In this document: positions 1-12,736 of the stretch, piece by piece
How the letters are laid out: each line of letters starts with the position of its first letter
How positions within the stretch are numbered: position 1 is the stretch's first letter
Assembly: GCA_023055505.1 (NCBI GenBank)
Contig: JALIRH010000062.1
Location: forward strand, 1,193,157-1,257,156
Direction of reading: 5' to 3'
Length of the DNA: 64,000 bases
From: Callipepla californica brunnescens
Taxonomy: Eukaryota; Chordata; Aves; Galliformes; Odontophoridae
Translations under genes and position numbers: made by a program
The notes under the pieces: model-generated
Database searches by the model: none
Told to the model about the DNA's origin: nothing
What the model saw: the letters and a program-made list of their open reading frames with translations, nothing else

Positions 1-205
1 ATCTCCCTTCCATTTTTAAAAAACCATTCTCCTTCACTATCTACCTATGTAAAACATGGATTTTCCTCCTGCCTATAAACCCCTTTTCAATGTTGGAAGG
101 CTGCAATGTGATCTCCTCACAACCCTCTCTTTCTTAAGGCTAAACAAGCTAGTTCCTTCAGCTTGTTGTTCCAGTCCTCTGATCATTTTTGTGGCCTTAG
201 TTTTG
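1..205 (-). mobile_element. CR1 LINE fragment cut by the window edge
   Basis: The plus strand reads as the reverse complement of the CR1 3' region. It carries the blocks corresponding to 'cctataaa...tggaaggctgcaatg', 'aggctaaacaagct' and 'cagtcctctgatcattttt', in the order seen in other copies of this window (compare 11930-12090). The octamer tail lies beyond the left edge, so only the middle of the fragment is visible. The right end fades into unique DNA near 205. It is a dead, 5'-truncated copy with no usable frame. Confidence 0.8.
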
Positions 206-1570
206 ACTAGAGTAAATTGATTGCAAATATACAATCAACTTGAAAACAACTTTCAGTGCTTAAGTTAAAAGGGACTCTGTTCTTCCAGATATCACTTATT
301 AGAATATTACACCTATGCATTTTGTCTGACTGATTTGTTCTGCACATGTAATGTATTATTTTCAGCTGGTACTGAATCCCAGGGATCCAGAATTTAGCTT
401 GAACAAAAGAAAGCAACTCCTGCAGGTGTCTCCCCCAGATAATGGCTAAGCTGTATATCTTTCCCTCTTCTTACTCTACACAAGGGGAAATCTGTAAATT
501 CCAAGAAAAGGAGCTGGAAGGAGAGAGGAAGAGAGGTACACAGCATGTTCCAGAATAGTGAGAAGATGGGCTTTAAGTACCCTGCTGAAATTAGAAAAAG
601 CAATGCTGTGAAACTTAGCCTCCATGCTGTTGTAAGACAGTGTGTTTTTCTTACTCTCCCTGTGGAGAGAGTTCCTACTCTGTGTGAATTAACAATCATC
701 TGCTTACCCACCAAGCTTGACTCATCCACCCACACCATGATACCACCCTCTGATGTAAAGGACTCACAACAACGACTTTATGTGTCTAATACTTCGCAAG
801 GGAGAGAGAAGAAGACCTTTATAGTTCAATGGCTATGACAGGATGAGTACGGCAGAACTAGAATTTCCCTGTATGCAGAAAAAATCTCACAAAAGGATAT
901 GATTCCAGTTCACCTGAAAACATGGAACATTAAGGGTTCAGTTTTTTCTTGGAATTCTTTGGAATGATTTATAATCGTAGCTTGATTAATTATCCTAACT
1001 TTTATCAAGTATATATTTAATCACAAGTGTTTGTTTTTTTTTCTTTGTTGTTGTTTTGTTTTTTTGTGCTCTTACTCATTTATTGTGTATTAAAAATTAT
1101 TCACTGACAAGACAATGGAACACATATCTAGTGTTCTCTGGAGTAAGTAGGGACCCTTTAAGCACGCTGCTTAATCAGATATCTCGCAAAGGATGGACAA
1201 GCCAACAAGCTTGTGAGACATGATTAAGATGTAGAGCATTCCTCTGGGATCCATCATTTTTGATACACAACATTATTCAGAGGAATTCAGAACATGATTA
1301 TCTAGGAAGTGTCTGAGTAAAAGACTAATATCTTACTAAGAATATCACAGGCGAGTGTGCTATCTGACCAGCCTAGAGAGAGCTGAAGTAAAATAAGTGA
1401 TTTCAAAAGAAAGAATATGCTGACAAACAGCCTCTTTCCCTGCAGTTCAAGTGGTTGGCTCAGAAGTGTCTACTCACTTAAGTCCAATTCTCAAAGCAGT
1501 CCTCTAATGTCCCTGCCAAACACCTACTAGATGGGTGATGTTATCAGGATCATGGAAAATTTCTTGCTTC
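206..1570. other. Unique AT-rich DNA, no gene seen
   Basis: Two short frames overlap on opposite strands (394-738 minus, 545-838 plus). Neither resembles a known family, and mutual overlap of this kind is expected by chance. A T-rich patch lies at 1026-1066. No splice-bounded frame or RNA gene was recognised. Confidence 0.6.
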
Positions 1571-1575
1571 AGCTG
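1571..1575. repeat. Target-site duplication, left copy
   Basis: The pentamer agctg directly precedes the LTR 5' end and is repeated exactly at 2151-2155, directly after the LTR 3' end. A 5-bp duplication is the size made by ERVL-type integrases. Confidence 0.85.
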
Positions 1576-2150
1576 TGTCATGGTTTTATGATTTTTGTTG
1601 TATTGTTGATATTCCACATCATAACATCATATGGTGTATTAGGAGTTAGAGAGTTAATGCTAAGGCTCTGTGGATCATCGATAGTTATGGATATGCCTGT
1701 CTTAGAAGAGAGGGAGAACTACATTCCCCAGAGGACTTTGTGATGCTTTGTATTTTTATGTGTTTTCCGCTCAGAGGGAAAAAGATAAAAACTGTCTGCA
1801 GTCACGGGACACTCTCTTTGCTTTGGGATTGACTCAGCAGTGGGTGCTCGCTGCCGTATCGCCTTCAGCGTTAGCGTAAGGCCTTCGGTTTATCGGACGC
1901 TCTCTCTTGCTCATTTTATTTGATTCATTAGGCTCAATTCCAATTGTATTATATTGTGTTATTTTACTTTCTGATATCTTATTTAGTAAATTAGCTTTCC
2001 TCCTCAGATCATTGCTGCTGTTTTGTTTTGGGGCCATTCTCCCTTTTCCCTTTTCCCTTTCCCCCTTACTCCTGTCCAGGGTGTGGGCCTGTGGGTCTCC
2101 TTCCTCAGTTGTCATGGAACCGGGTCAAAGCAGCCCACAAACGGTTGACA
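1576..2150 (+). mobile_element. Solo LTR of an avian ERVL-like retrotransposon
   Basis: The 575-bp element begins TGTCA and ends TGACA, a perfect 5-bp terminal inverted repeat, and it is flanked by identical agctg pentamers. There is no internal retroviral region, so this is a solo LTR left by recombination between the two LTRs. A TATA-like box sits near 1784, followed by a CpG-rich patch (about 1848-1903), unusual in this CpG-poor window. The 3' third has a CCCTTTT-like pyrimidine tract (2038-2075). Much of it aligns with the reverse complement of 58125-58637, identifying the same family. Intact ends and retained CpGs suggest it is the youngest insertion here. The family name is inference; the structure is read directly. 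Confidence 0.9.
1784..1792 (+). promoter_or_regulatory. TATA-like box in the LTR U3/R boundary
   Basis: The string gataaaaac lies about 210 bp into the LTR and roughly 60 bp upstream of its CpG-rich block, the layout of an LTR promoter. No transcription start can be fixed from sequence alone. Confidence 0.35.
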
Positions 2151-2155
2151 AGCTG
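2151..2155. repeat. Target-site duplication, right copy
   Basis: Exact copy of the agctg pentamer at 1571-1575, immediately outside the terminal TGACA of the LTR. Confidence 0.85.
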
Positions 2156-5100
2156 TTCTACTTTGCATAAGAATAATTTGCTAACTTTGGAACAGGAAAT
2201 CCTTGACTTCTTCCTCAGCGGATTAAGCACAGAGCATGGAATCATCATGAATGTGTGTTCTTAGCCACAAAAATGCTGCATCCTATAATTTTTAACAAGT
2301 GTTAGTGACCCAAGCAAGTTTAACTTCACCTCTGAATTCAGACAATCTCTTTGCTTTCCATGTCCTCTGATTCATTTGGTTGGCATCAATCTTCAGTGTA
2401 CAGTTTTGTGAGGGCTGCCAGTTTACAACAGCATTATTCAAACTTCGGTTTGAATAAACTTATTGCCTGCTGTGACCAGAATATTGCAATACTAGTATTA
2501 CTGAAAACAGGGTTTAGATTTTATTAAGGAATCCAAACAGAAATACTGTAAAACATGTATATAATGTGAGTAGCTATTTGTTAAATGTATGCATTGTCAC
2601 ATTTCCCTATCTCTGGGCCTCAGCATCAGAGAACAGAGGTTCTGTTAATATTTGGAAGCCTCCAAAACACTGATTTCCTTAGAAATGATGTTGTCCTTTT
2701 CCTCTGTGTCCCTTACGATTGCAGGAAGAAACACACGTGCCACTAATTTCTTTTGTGTTCCTCTTGGGCCTGTTGAGTCTACCAAGTGTGAACATCTGGG
2801 AATCATCATATTTTCTACTGACCACTGAATCAGCATAAAAGGAGGATATGATGAGCCCCATGCTGTTGAGCCTGTGCTATTTAAATGGATTAGAGAAATT
2901 AACTAGAAGGGTGTTTACTAACCCAGTACCAGGAATTATACGGAAGATATATGTGCCAGTGTCTCCACAAGGAACACAGAAGGGAGCTAAGAGAGGGTAG
3001 GATGTGGGAATATTACCAGACTGATTAAGAGCAGAATGACTTTTACATTTGGATTGGCCTTTCTCTAAGAATAACAGCTTTCCACCTTTGGTTCTCTTTT
3101 GATGTACAGTCTAGGGGAGCCTAGATTAAATGAACAGCAACAGAAACCAGTAAGTAACAAAAATCCATGAAAAGCTTGCACACTGGCTTTGGTCTGTATC
3201 TCAGCTGAGGTGTGCACAGTTTTTCTCATTACGTATATACATTTAGGCTACAATCTATCAGAGCACAAAAATGTGCACTGATTAAATAAAAAGAAGTTCT
3301 GAGAAAGATAAACTTGAGTGACACTCATGATCATGCTTATAACCATTCTTATTAATGTTAGTTAAGTGACTGAAAAGACTCAGAGAGAAAGGGTTGAAAT
3401 GATTCAGAAGTCTGCAAAACAATCAACCTACTTATGCATAATGTGGTACACAAATAGCACCTTGACTCCATCCCCAGAAAAAAATGGAAATAGAAGTATA
3501 GCTGTCTTAAAGCAAAATTCATGAATTTCTGTAGTCTTCTATGGTAAACAATAATAAACAGGATCTTTTTACTGACCATGTTATGATTGGATTTTCCCCA
3601 CAATTCTTTTGTCTTAAAACACTCAGAGGAGCTGGAAGACCTGACTGAACAACCCACTAATTCCATTTCTGGAGGTACACTGCTTACCAGTATGAGCAAC
3701 CACAAGGACAGCTAAGGAGGGAATGAGGCAACTACCTCAGCAGTTCTGGGAATGACTGCTTCATTTCTACAAGGAGATCAAGGCTCATATCTATCTAGGA
3801 ATAGCATGGCACACACTATCAGCTCTGTATCTGTTTCTGAGCAATTGGAGGGTACATGTCACCTGTATTAGGGGTCCTAAGTGGAGATTCAAGATATGCA
3901 ACTTCTGAGAGAGGTCTTCCAGAGATACTGTGAACTGAGAAAGGTTGGCAATTTACCTACTACTGCCCTTATTTTTGGCATATGTCTATCTAAAACTTTT
4001 CTTGCATGTTTTTGTATGGATAAACCACACAGTCCTCTTTTATTGCAAAGGTCTCTTTACAAAAATTTGGTAGCTTAAAGGATCTTGTTAAAGAGAATAA
4101 ATACTGGCCCAGACATTGTAATTTGTAAACATCTTTGTTATAAGGGACTTCTGCATGTGCTGGACCCATGCCCACAATTTAAGGGAAGAACCTTTGCCAA
4201 AAAATCCTTTTCTAGTGATTTATGTGCTTAAGATCATAGTAGCCAAAGAATTATATATAATTCAGATGCAGATGTATCCTTTTTGATCCTGAGTTTGGAT
4301 GCACTCAGGCTTGCACACATCATTTCTAGTTTCACTCACTTTTCGCTATGAATCTCCAGCTAACATGTTACTTTCAGAGCTGTGGCTTTTACCCCAGCAA
4401 TGAATTTTTAAAAAGCAGCGTTTATCACTGGGTTGTTTTCCATCTTGGTGAACAATTGTTCACAATGTTCTTTCTCAATCTAGAGTACAGTAATTGTGCT
4501 TTTGGCTGCTCTGAGGGCATACTTGATGTTTCTTAATCATAACCTGATTTTTGCCTCGCTTAAGTCTGAAATCTTAATTTCACTGTTGCAGATGCAGATG
4601 TTTCTATTTTCCACCAGATACCTCATGAATAATAAAGATGAGGCCACTGTGATCTGGTGCTTTCAAAATATCTCTGAGCACCAAATTTAAACCAATGTAA
4701 ATCAAAGTGCCACTCCCTCGCTTTTCCTCTTTCTTTCAGTTCTTTTGGTTCTTATGTATTCATCTAACATCAAATCTGAAAGGAAGGTGGTGGGTGCACG
4801 TGTTTTTCAGTCAGTGACATATTTCTGTACTGACAGATGCTGCAATTGCTGACTACTTGAATTAGGCTTAGTTACCTTAGAACATTTCAAAAGAGACAGC
4901 TTTACTGAAAGGAACACACAACTTATGAACCAACTGTAATTGCCTTTGCTGTGTACCTCTGCGCATGAGTTGTTAGACATCTGAGGTACAAAGATGCATA
5001 AGATTTTGCAGTGCCTTCAAGATGAGCTAAGTTAAGGCAGATGTTAGTTATAGTATATGGATAATGAGTCCTTTCTTTTTGACTTCTAACAGACATTATA

Positions 5101-6157
5101 GCAGCATTCACAGTCATGACTAATGCAGAGTCTGAAACCGGTGCAAAATTTCTTGGAAGCCTTACACTTAAACTTAAAACTATTCTGCCTGTAAGATAAA
5201 AGGCCTGAATATTACCTGTTAAATCTGTACTAACACATTCCATTCTTACATAGTTCTGTTCAAACAAATGCAGTCCAGAACTCATGAAATGTTTATTTAG
5301 GCTCAATCTCACTTGGCCACCTTTATTCTTTCCCCAGGAAGTAATAAAATGCAAGGGGAGAAAATGAATTTCAAAAGTAAAACTGTTTAATTTTGAAACT
5401 ACAGGAAATCCATGTTCTTTGTTGTTCTGTTGTCGGAATTGCAGACGGCCCTATAAAAATATTCACACTTACAACTAAACCTAAAAAATTGAAAGCATTC
5501 AAGCAATTCACTCATAAAACAAAATCTTCATGTGAATTAAAAACCAAAACTCTTTATTAATATTATGTAAATGATATGCATTTTTTTAATGTACAAAAAG
5601 GACTACTTCAAGATATTCAGTGAATATTACATAGAAAGAAATGTGTTTATCTGCAGGATTGCCTGGCTGAGAAAGTTTAAGAAGGATTTATCAACTTAAT
5701 TAATTCAGTCTTCTTTTCACTTGAACAATTGCAGCAGAAAACTAAAGTGCCATTAAGACCATATTTAAATACATCCCAACAAAATACGTTTTGTATGTTT
5801 TGTTTCAAAGCTAGATATGGTTCCTTTATGGACAACAAATATTTGTTTTCTGGCAACAGTATGCAACACTATTCTAATATCATCATATTTCCCAGTTAAG
5901 TATACATATTTATTTGGACATGAGAAATGCTAGATTTGTAGAAGGAGATGAAATCTAAGTACAGACAAATACATTAGAAAATAAAGGAAGTTGTTAGGAA
6001 AAGATAAATGAATAAACAGCATTTTCGTTGACGTAAGTATATAGAGAACTCTTCTGTACAATGTAGTGTATATCTAATTTTAGCTTTTGTATACATGTGT
6101 AAGATATTGCATTAACCAGCATAGCTTGGGACAATGTATTTTGTAAACATTGTAGGT
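2156..6157. other. Unique intergenic or intronic DNA
   Basis: No repeat family was recognised in these 4 kb. The longest frame, 4923-5354 on the minus strand (143 codons), has no motif or family resemblance and its region has no splice-like boundaries. The remaining frames are shorter and also unrecognised. Confidence 0.55.
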
Positions 6158-6202
6158 TTTTGTTGTTGTTGTTGTTGTTCCCCCCCCCCCCCCTCCCCCC
6201 CA
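6158..6202. repeat. (TTG)n followed by a long C tract
   Basis: About seven TTG units run into a 14-base C run, one T, then a 7-base C run. Overlapping short frames here encode only poly-Cys/Pro or poly-Asn/Gly and are artefacts of the tract. The G-rich minus strand could form a quadruplex, which is inference from the runs only. Confidence 0.9.
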
Positions 6203-9200
6203 TTCAGATTTCCATTCCTTCTTTTTTCTTTTCTCCTTCTCCAAAAGGTCACCAAGGCTGGAAAATACCACCAAGATACCTTCTCCATCCATTCACCCAC
6301 CACCAGAATTCCCCTCTAAACCATGCTTCTTAATACCATGTTAAAACATTTATTGTACACCTCCAGGGACAATGACTCAACAGTCTCTCTGAGCAGCAGA
6401 TAAATATTCAAGGTATTGTCTGATTATTGAAAGCAGAGATGTGAAAAGAAATAGTTAGCAAAAGACAAATTACAGTTTCTGAAGTATGGACACACAAACC
6501 CTTTGGGTTGGAGGCCTGGATTTGTCCTACTTTCTGTTACAGTGTAGATATAGATTCTTTTTGCTGTTTTCACTCTTCTGCAGAACAGCAGAAAGTATGG
6601 CCATTCATTTTGTGAACACCAGGTGGGTATGAAATTATTGTGACAGTTTTGTCACATTTTCCCTCTTTTAACAAACTGTATTTTACCACCTCTGCATACC
6701 CTCCAAAAAGAAAATTGTGCGCCTATGTTTTCTCAATCTTCCAATGTCTTAATGCTGTTAAGTAGAGGATCAAGCAATTCTTATCCCATGCAGTAGTTAT
6801 TGGAGCTCTGGCCAAAGCAAAGATACCCTGCATATCTGGTATAATAAATGATGTATTGTTCAGTCCCAGTGATCTTTTCCCAGCCTACAGAGACCACAGG
6901 AGAAAGTATGAAAAAGTTTCATAAACTCACATTGTAGATGTGTCTCTGGATGCTAGCTTATTTATTACAGCTTGAATAGAAGGGATCTGTTGGCTCTTTT
7001 CTCACCAACTGCGAGAAGCAATACATTAGCACATATGAGTTATGTATTTTTATTTCACTAATACCATCTTAAAATTTCATATTTGCAGCCTTGCTCTTTC
7101 TTTGGTCTTTTCATTCAAAGCATTTAAGCAAAAAGTAAAGCTTTCTGTCACTTATCTGCCAACACCAGCCTTCCTTCCTCAATGAAATGATGTGGTTTTT
7201 ACTGCTGCTTTTGCACTGATACATGCTGTTGTCAGCCATAGGCTGCCTGGGTAGGAGTGCTGCCTAATCACTGCTACTAGAGCTAAATCCTTGCTAAAGA
7301 ATGCAAAGTTGCTCCTCAGAGAAGAGGAAATGCAGCTGGCTGTTTACCTTTAATAAGCAATGCAGACAGGGTGAAATCATTTTAATTTAATGAAATAACA
7401 GTTTCATGCAAGTTAGGAAGAATTTGTCTAGGGAATTCCCATCCCCGATCCTGTCTTCTTCTACTGTCTTTTGTTTTGGATTATTTTCTATGTGAAATAT
7501 ATGGAATGTCCTGTAAATTCCATTCATTATGTATTGTGGTTTAGAAATTTTCACATAACACAAACTGAGATTTCATTTGCAAGGAGAACATATGTGTTTG
7601 ATGTCACATTCAATAGTAAGACTCTGAAATACAGAAGCTAAAAATATAGCAGAAATTATATTGTGCTTGTGAAGTGAAGGACAAGAAACAAGAACAACAA
7701 CAACAACAAAATAAATGCCCTTCCTATTCGTTCTCAAACATTAAGCAGTCTGGTTCTTATTTTCTACAGTAAAGGACAGAGTTTTAAAAGCATTCATGGA
7801 ACCATGAGTGCTTATATTGGCATGTATCCAAATTGTTGAGGTGTATTAAGACCTACAGCTCTAAGCAAAGGATACAAAGCACATATATCTTAATTTGGTC
7901 TGAAAACCTGAGAACCTGCTAATTTATGGATGGAACATTTGTGGGAAATGAACAGTTAATGCACGAAACATTGCTATCTAAACTGGTCCTGTCTTAAACA
8001 TATTTTTATCTGAGATTAGCTGAAAACTTATAACACCTCAGTAAAGATTTCTAGGTTTGATTCTGTGAATTGGCAAGTAGATGAAGAAAGGTTAAAAAAC
8101 AGTAGACTGCTTCTCCCTTAGCTTTTCAAAACTTACTTGTTCAAATATTTGATTCATCATAGAAACAAAGTTCACTGTTTGTCAGTGAGATTCCAAATTT
8201 AATTACAGTTGTTAATGATCTAACAAAAACTATAATAAAATTCTGATATCAATTTTTCTAAAAAGTTATAAGACTGGGAATATAATTACAGTTTTTTGTA
8301 CTCATTATTACAGTGATTATGTCAGTAAGTTATGTAATCTATGGTGAAATGGCTCTGCAGGTTTTGTAGTTAAGATCCAAGTGCTTTTACAATTGATTAG
8401 TTTTCGCAGTACATTTAAATGTTTATGCTTTTTGAATACAAACCCAGTCCTGTCTGGTGGGATGGAATGGACATTTGTTACCAGAAAAAACAGAGAAGTT
8501 CTCAGTCTGTTTTGTTTTGTTTCCTGAAATCTTATTAAAAAATATTTATACTAAGATAATCCCAAACATTTTGAACAGTTTGTCACCATTAGACTTGGTA
8601 ATATTTGGAGATCTGTAAGCAGTTAAAAGCTTTGTCTCTGCAAGAGACCATATATCACCAAGCTGGTGCATGTTTCTGTGCCACAGTCTTGAAAAATTAC
8701 TGTACAGAGAAAGACGGACTTAAAGCTATCAGATAACTGTGTTTCTGCTGTTTCTGGACTTACAACTACTTTTGCCCAGCCAGGTCCTACAGGAGGGGTC
8801 ATTGTACATTTGTCAGATAGAGATCTGATTTTGGCTTCTGCAGCAGGATCATGCAAAGCTTTATGCAGCTGCTTAGCATTAAGGAGGGAACAAGTCTAGC
8901 AGTGATGTATCACATCAAGCAGTGTCCTCTTAAAGTAAAAGAGATTTAATAGACCCTAAAAATTTCCTAGTACTCCATGTCTAGATATTTATAGCCTTAT
9001 GAACAACTTCTTTCCTCTTCCTGAAAGACTCAAAGACCCTTGGAACTTAGTTGCGGTCAGCACTTCATTGCAGTTAATCTTATCCTGAGCAGGGAATAAA
9101 CAAAACAGCATTTGATTAAGGAAACTGGTAATACAAAATTAATAACAGCAAATTCACACCACAAGTAGAGTGCTTAGGGAATGTATAAAATGGAATCTGA

Positions 9201-11330
9201 ATGCATAAAGTTTTTGCTTCAGTTTGGACGAAAAAAAAAATTAAAGCAAAAAAAATGATATAGTTGTTTAATAGCAATATCACTGCCAGATGCTTGATTT
9301 TCTAAATTAGTATTTAGAAACCTGAATGCATTTCTGACTGCCTGCTTTTCAAGAGTATTGAGTTTCTGGGTACTTCCAAGGCCAAGTATAGGTTCTCTGA
9401 TGGAGGCATTCTTCTCTCTCCTAAGGTAAGACTTCCTTATGATTTTGCTGAACAGTCATAACTGTGAGGAGACTGAAAGGAGGGGTCAGAAAGGGACTGA
9501 CTCACTGTGCTCCTATCTTCAGAAATGAATACTATCAGAAATAGCATACACTAGTGAGTGTTTCACTGTGCAAATCTATGATTTCCCTGGAATACACCAC
9601 ATCCGTAATGTTTCTTTAAAAAAAAATTCTCAGCCTGCAGTGCAGCTGAAGCATTGATCTTTCATGGGTAGATCAGTGATCACACATTAATAAAAGTAGA
9701 CCATGTGAAAATTAAGAAGCAATGAAATGAAGCACTCAAGATACGCAGTGGAAATCAGATACTTTTGGAAGTGAAGTGTTACCTCACATATCAGCACTTT
9801 CCCCACAGAAATTACAGAATTGAGAGGTAAAATTTATTCTGCCTGCTGTTTACTTCTTCTAAACTACGTGAATTTGTGCTAAATGGCAAAAGTGAGTTTC
9901 AGTGTACAAGCAGCTCTCTGCGGGGCATTACTTACTGTCATGGTGTTGGATAACAATGAGTTGACAAGAAGTTGCCAAGCAAAATGTCATCCTTTTGCTA
10001 TGCAGCCACTCTCTCACTCTGACAAGGTTTTGGATTTCTGGCTGAGTGATATGGGACTGGCAGTCAGGTTTTGCAGAGTATTTTGGGGAAAGATTCTTGC
10101 CTATTTCCTTCTCAGGCACATGCTGGCACATGAGGTGAGGTATGTAATTTTGTGAGGCTATCAGGCAATGGCTCAAACTTCCTAGGTAGAGCGCCCAGGC
10201 AAAGCTATTGTTAGAGACACTTTCAAGTGAAAAAAAAAAAATCAGTAAACCTCAGAAGGGTCACAGTGACTCAGATACATTGGTCAAGCACCATCTGCCC
10301 CTACCAGAGTGGGTGTATAAATGCATGCTTGGCATAGCCAAGGTTGCCCTTTCTGTACTTTATAGCCAGGTAAGCAGAAGACCTTGGTCAGGCATCTGCT
10401 ATTGAATAAACCAGCTGAACCTAGACTGCTCAGTGTTAGTATTGCCACGAACTCCATGAGGGTCCAGTGTTTTAAAGAAAAAGGTCTGCAGTCAATGAGT
10501 GTTGTGAGTTCAATGCCAACATTCACCTTTTTGATAAAGAAACTAAAACTTGTTCTTGCTTTGTTGAATGTACTGGATGAAAAGGACATGTTTGCCAAAT
10601 AGTGCATGTATACTAGTCATCTCTGTTTTATCAGCTTCTCTAGCTGTTCTGATTACATTTACAGAAATGCCTTCCTCAGCAAAATCAGGCTCTTGACCCT
10701 TTCAGCATTCATCACATTCTTGACTTTTTCTTGACTTCAGGTTGAAGTTTGTAGCTTCTAAATTACAAGTCTCTCAAGAGAGAGAGATCAGAGAAACATG
10801 GGTTTTACCAGATGTGATGAATGTCCTGCCTCACAGAATGGTCAATACCTGATTTGTCAGAGGACAGCCCAAAAGCTTGAAAACATACTTAGCCAGTCAT
10901 GTAGGAGATCCCAACAGATTGGTGCTTTGAACCTAACTCTAAGTACTGCAAAATTTATCACACCCCTGCACTCTCATGTCATCCATTTCTGTGTAGATAA
11001 GTGAACAGTGTGAAGCTCGGACTTCATCCTACCTTAGGACATGATCCAAATGTCAGAGCAGAAGAGAAGAAGAGCAGGATTTCTCTTTCAGCAAATGAAG
11101 ACAGATGTGCTCTGCTGTCATTACTGAGCCAAGTAGAACTTCACTGAGGCATGGAGATCAGTCTGCTGTTGCAACTATGCCCTCAGTCAAGGTGAGATAG
11201 CACTGTCTTCCCTTCATCTTCTCATCTAAATCATTATTTATTTTTGTAGAATCGTACACATTTACACAAACCACAGTAGACCATACTTCACACTGATCTC
11301 TCCAAATCTGATTGTTGTTGAATACCTGTA
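6203..11330. other. Unique AT-rich DNA with minor simple repeats
   Basis: Contains a short (AAC)n at 7693-7710 and A-runs near 9231-9258. Frames of 60-107 codons at 8623, 9883, 9928, 10208 and 10284 are unrecognised, and several overlap on opposite strands. The 7040-7390 stretch has TAAT-rich, low-repeat texture but nothing diagnostic. Confidence 0.55.
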
Positions 11331-11623
11331 TGTCTTTGTTCTGAGTGGCATAGAGTTAATTTTCTTCCTAGTCACCGGTATTATGCTATGTTCTGGATTT
11401 AGGAAAAGAGTAATGCTGACAACATATCAATGTTTTAAAAGTTTATGAAGAGTGCTTACACAGAGTCAAGGACTTTTCATCTTCTAAAACTTCCCTGTGC
11501 TCCTGGGGGTGCACCATAACCTGTGAGGGAACAGATCCAGGACAACTAGCCCTCCAGTGATGCTCTGTGTCATATGGTGTCTTGCTGAACTAAGGAGGTG
11601 GCTGGAGAAGTCACTCCAGTAAT
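11331..11623 (+). mobile_element. Solo LTR of a second avian ERVL-like family, 5' part
   Basis: Begins TGTCTTTG and carries the characteristic blocks 'catagagttaattttctt', 'agtgcttacacagagtcaa' and 'gtgtcatatggtgtc' in the order of a common avian ERVL LTR. A CR1 copy then interrupts it, and the matching 3' part resumes near 12587. The pentamer ctgta precedes it, and ttgta follows the 3' part, an imperfect (4 of 5) target duplication consistent with one split element. It is more diverged than the 1576-2150 LTR. Confidence 0.75.
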
Positions 11624-12552
11624 AATCATAGAATCATAGAATAGCTTGGATTGGAATACACCCCAAGAATCATCAAGTTCCAGTTCCCTGTCAAAAGCAT
11701 GGCCACCAACCTTCAGATCCGGTACTAGACCATGTTACCAAGGACTCCATTCAACCTGGTCTTGAACGCCTTCAGGGGCAGAGCATCTACAACCACTCTG
11801 GGCAGCCTGTTCCATCATCTCACCACTCCCTCTGTGAAGAACTTTCCCATGACATCTAATTTAAACCTTCCCTCCTTGAGCTTAAAATAATTCCCCCTAG
11901 TCCTATCATTATCTACCTGAGTAAAAAGTTGTTTTTCCTCCTGTTTATAAAATACTTTTAAATACTGGAAGACTGCAATGAGGTCTTCTCTCAGTCTTCT
12001 CTTCTCTAGGCTCTACCACCCCAGCTCCCTTAGCTTGTCTTTATGGAAGTGCTCCAGCTCTCTGATTATCTCTGTGATCCTCCTCTGGACCCTCTCCATC
12101 AGCTCCACATCTTTCCTGTATTGGAAGCCCCAGACGTGGATGCAGATGGGGCCTCACGAAGGCAGAGTAGAGAGGAACAATCACCTCCCTGTCCCTGCTT
12201 GGCCACCCGTCTTCTGATGAAACCCAGGCCTTCTGAGCTGCAAGAGCACACTGCTGGCTTATGTTCAGTTTTTGATCCACCAGAACCTTTAGGTCCTTTT
12301 CCTCTGGGCTACTCTGAAGAAGTTCTCCCAGTCTGTATACATACCTGGAGTTACTCTGACCAAGCACCAAACTTTGCACATTGCTATTTTGAAACTCATG
12401 AGGTTCACATAGGTCCACCTTTCGAGTTTGCTGAGGTCCCTCTGGATAGCTTCACTTTCTTCCTAGTATGTCAACTGCACCACTCTCCTTGGTGACGTTG
12501 GCAAACTTCCTGAGGGTGCACTTGAGCCCATCACTGATGTCACTGATGAAGA
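11624..12552 (-). mobile_element. CR1 LINE, 5'-truncated, inserted in an LTR
   Basis: The 3' octamer tail (aatcatagaatcatagaat) is at the left end, so the element runs on the minus strand. The 3'UTR-like block is followed by the C-terminal part of the ORF2 reverse-transcriptase region. In the minus frame 12041-12418 one can read EKDLKVLVDQKLN, CALAAQKA and REVIVPLYSAFVRPHL, hallmarks of CR1 ORF2 downstream of the catalytic core. The frame then shifts within the LYS...LGL segment and no longer follows the family. The 5' end is lost at a point corresponding to the middle of the RT domain. This is a dead copy, younger than the LTR that it splits. Confidence 0.92.
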
Positions 12553-12586
12553 TAATAATGATGATGATGATGGTGATGGTGATAAC
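12553..12586. repeat. (ATG)n/(GTGATG)n simple repeat
   Basis: Imperfect trinucleotide tract of ATG units grading into GGTGAT. It starts exactly where recognisable CR1 sequence stops, so it may have grown from the CR1 'gatgaagat' stretch. Confidence 0.85.
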
Positions 12587-12736
12587 AAGAATACAATTTT
12601 CACTTTGTTTTCTGTCATATTATGCTATCCTTATGAGATTTACATTTTTCCCAATTTTTTTTTACCCCACTCCACTGGGATAAAATAAGCTAGTGCCCGT
12701 GTGTTGCTTATCAGTTTGATGGGTTAAATCTCAACA
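12587..12736 (+). mobile_element. Solo LTR of a second avian ERVL-like family, 3' part
   Basis: The segment ends 'ggttaaatctcaaca' and carries 'accccactccactggg' and a 'gtgtgttgcttatc' block, matching the order of the 3' end of the LTR whose 5' part is at 11331-11623. The terminal ACA pairs with the initial TGT. The pentamer ttgta follows directly. Some LTR middle sequence appears to be missing around the CR1 insertion. Confidence 0.7.

Noticed and set aside
3108..3150. Possible 42-base micro-exon (tgtacag ... cagtaagt)
   Set aside because: Acceptor- and donor-like strings occur by chance at this frequency, and nothing supports coding or conservation.
4923..5354. 143-codon minus-strand frame
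   Set aside because: No recognisable domain, no splice-like context and no compositional support; length is within chance for 64 kb.
12043..12495. 150-codon plus-strand frame
   Set aside because: It is the antisense shadow of CR1 ORF2 sequence, which is readable on the minus strand.
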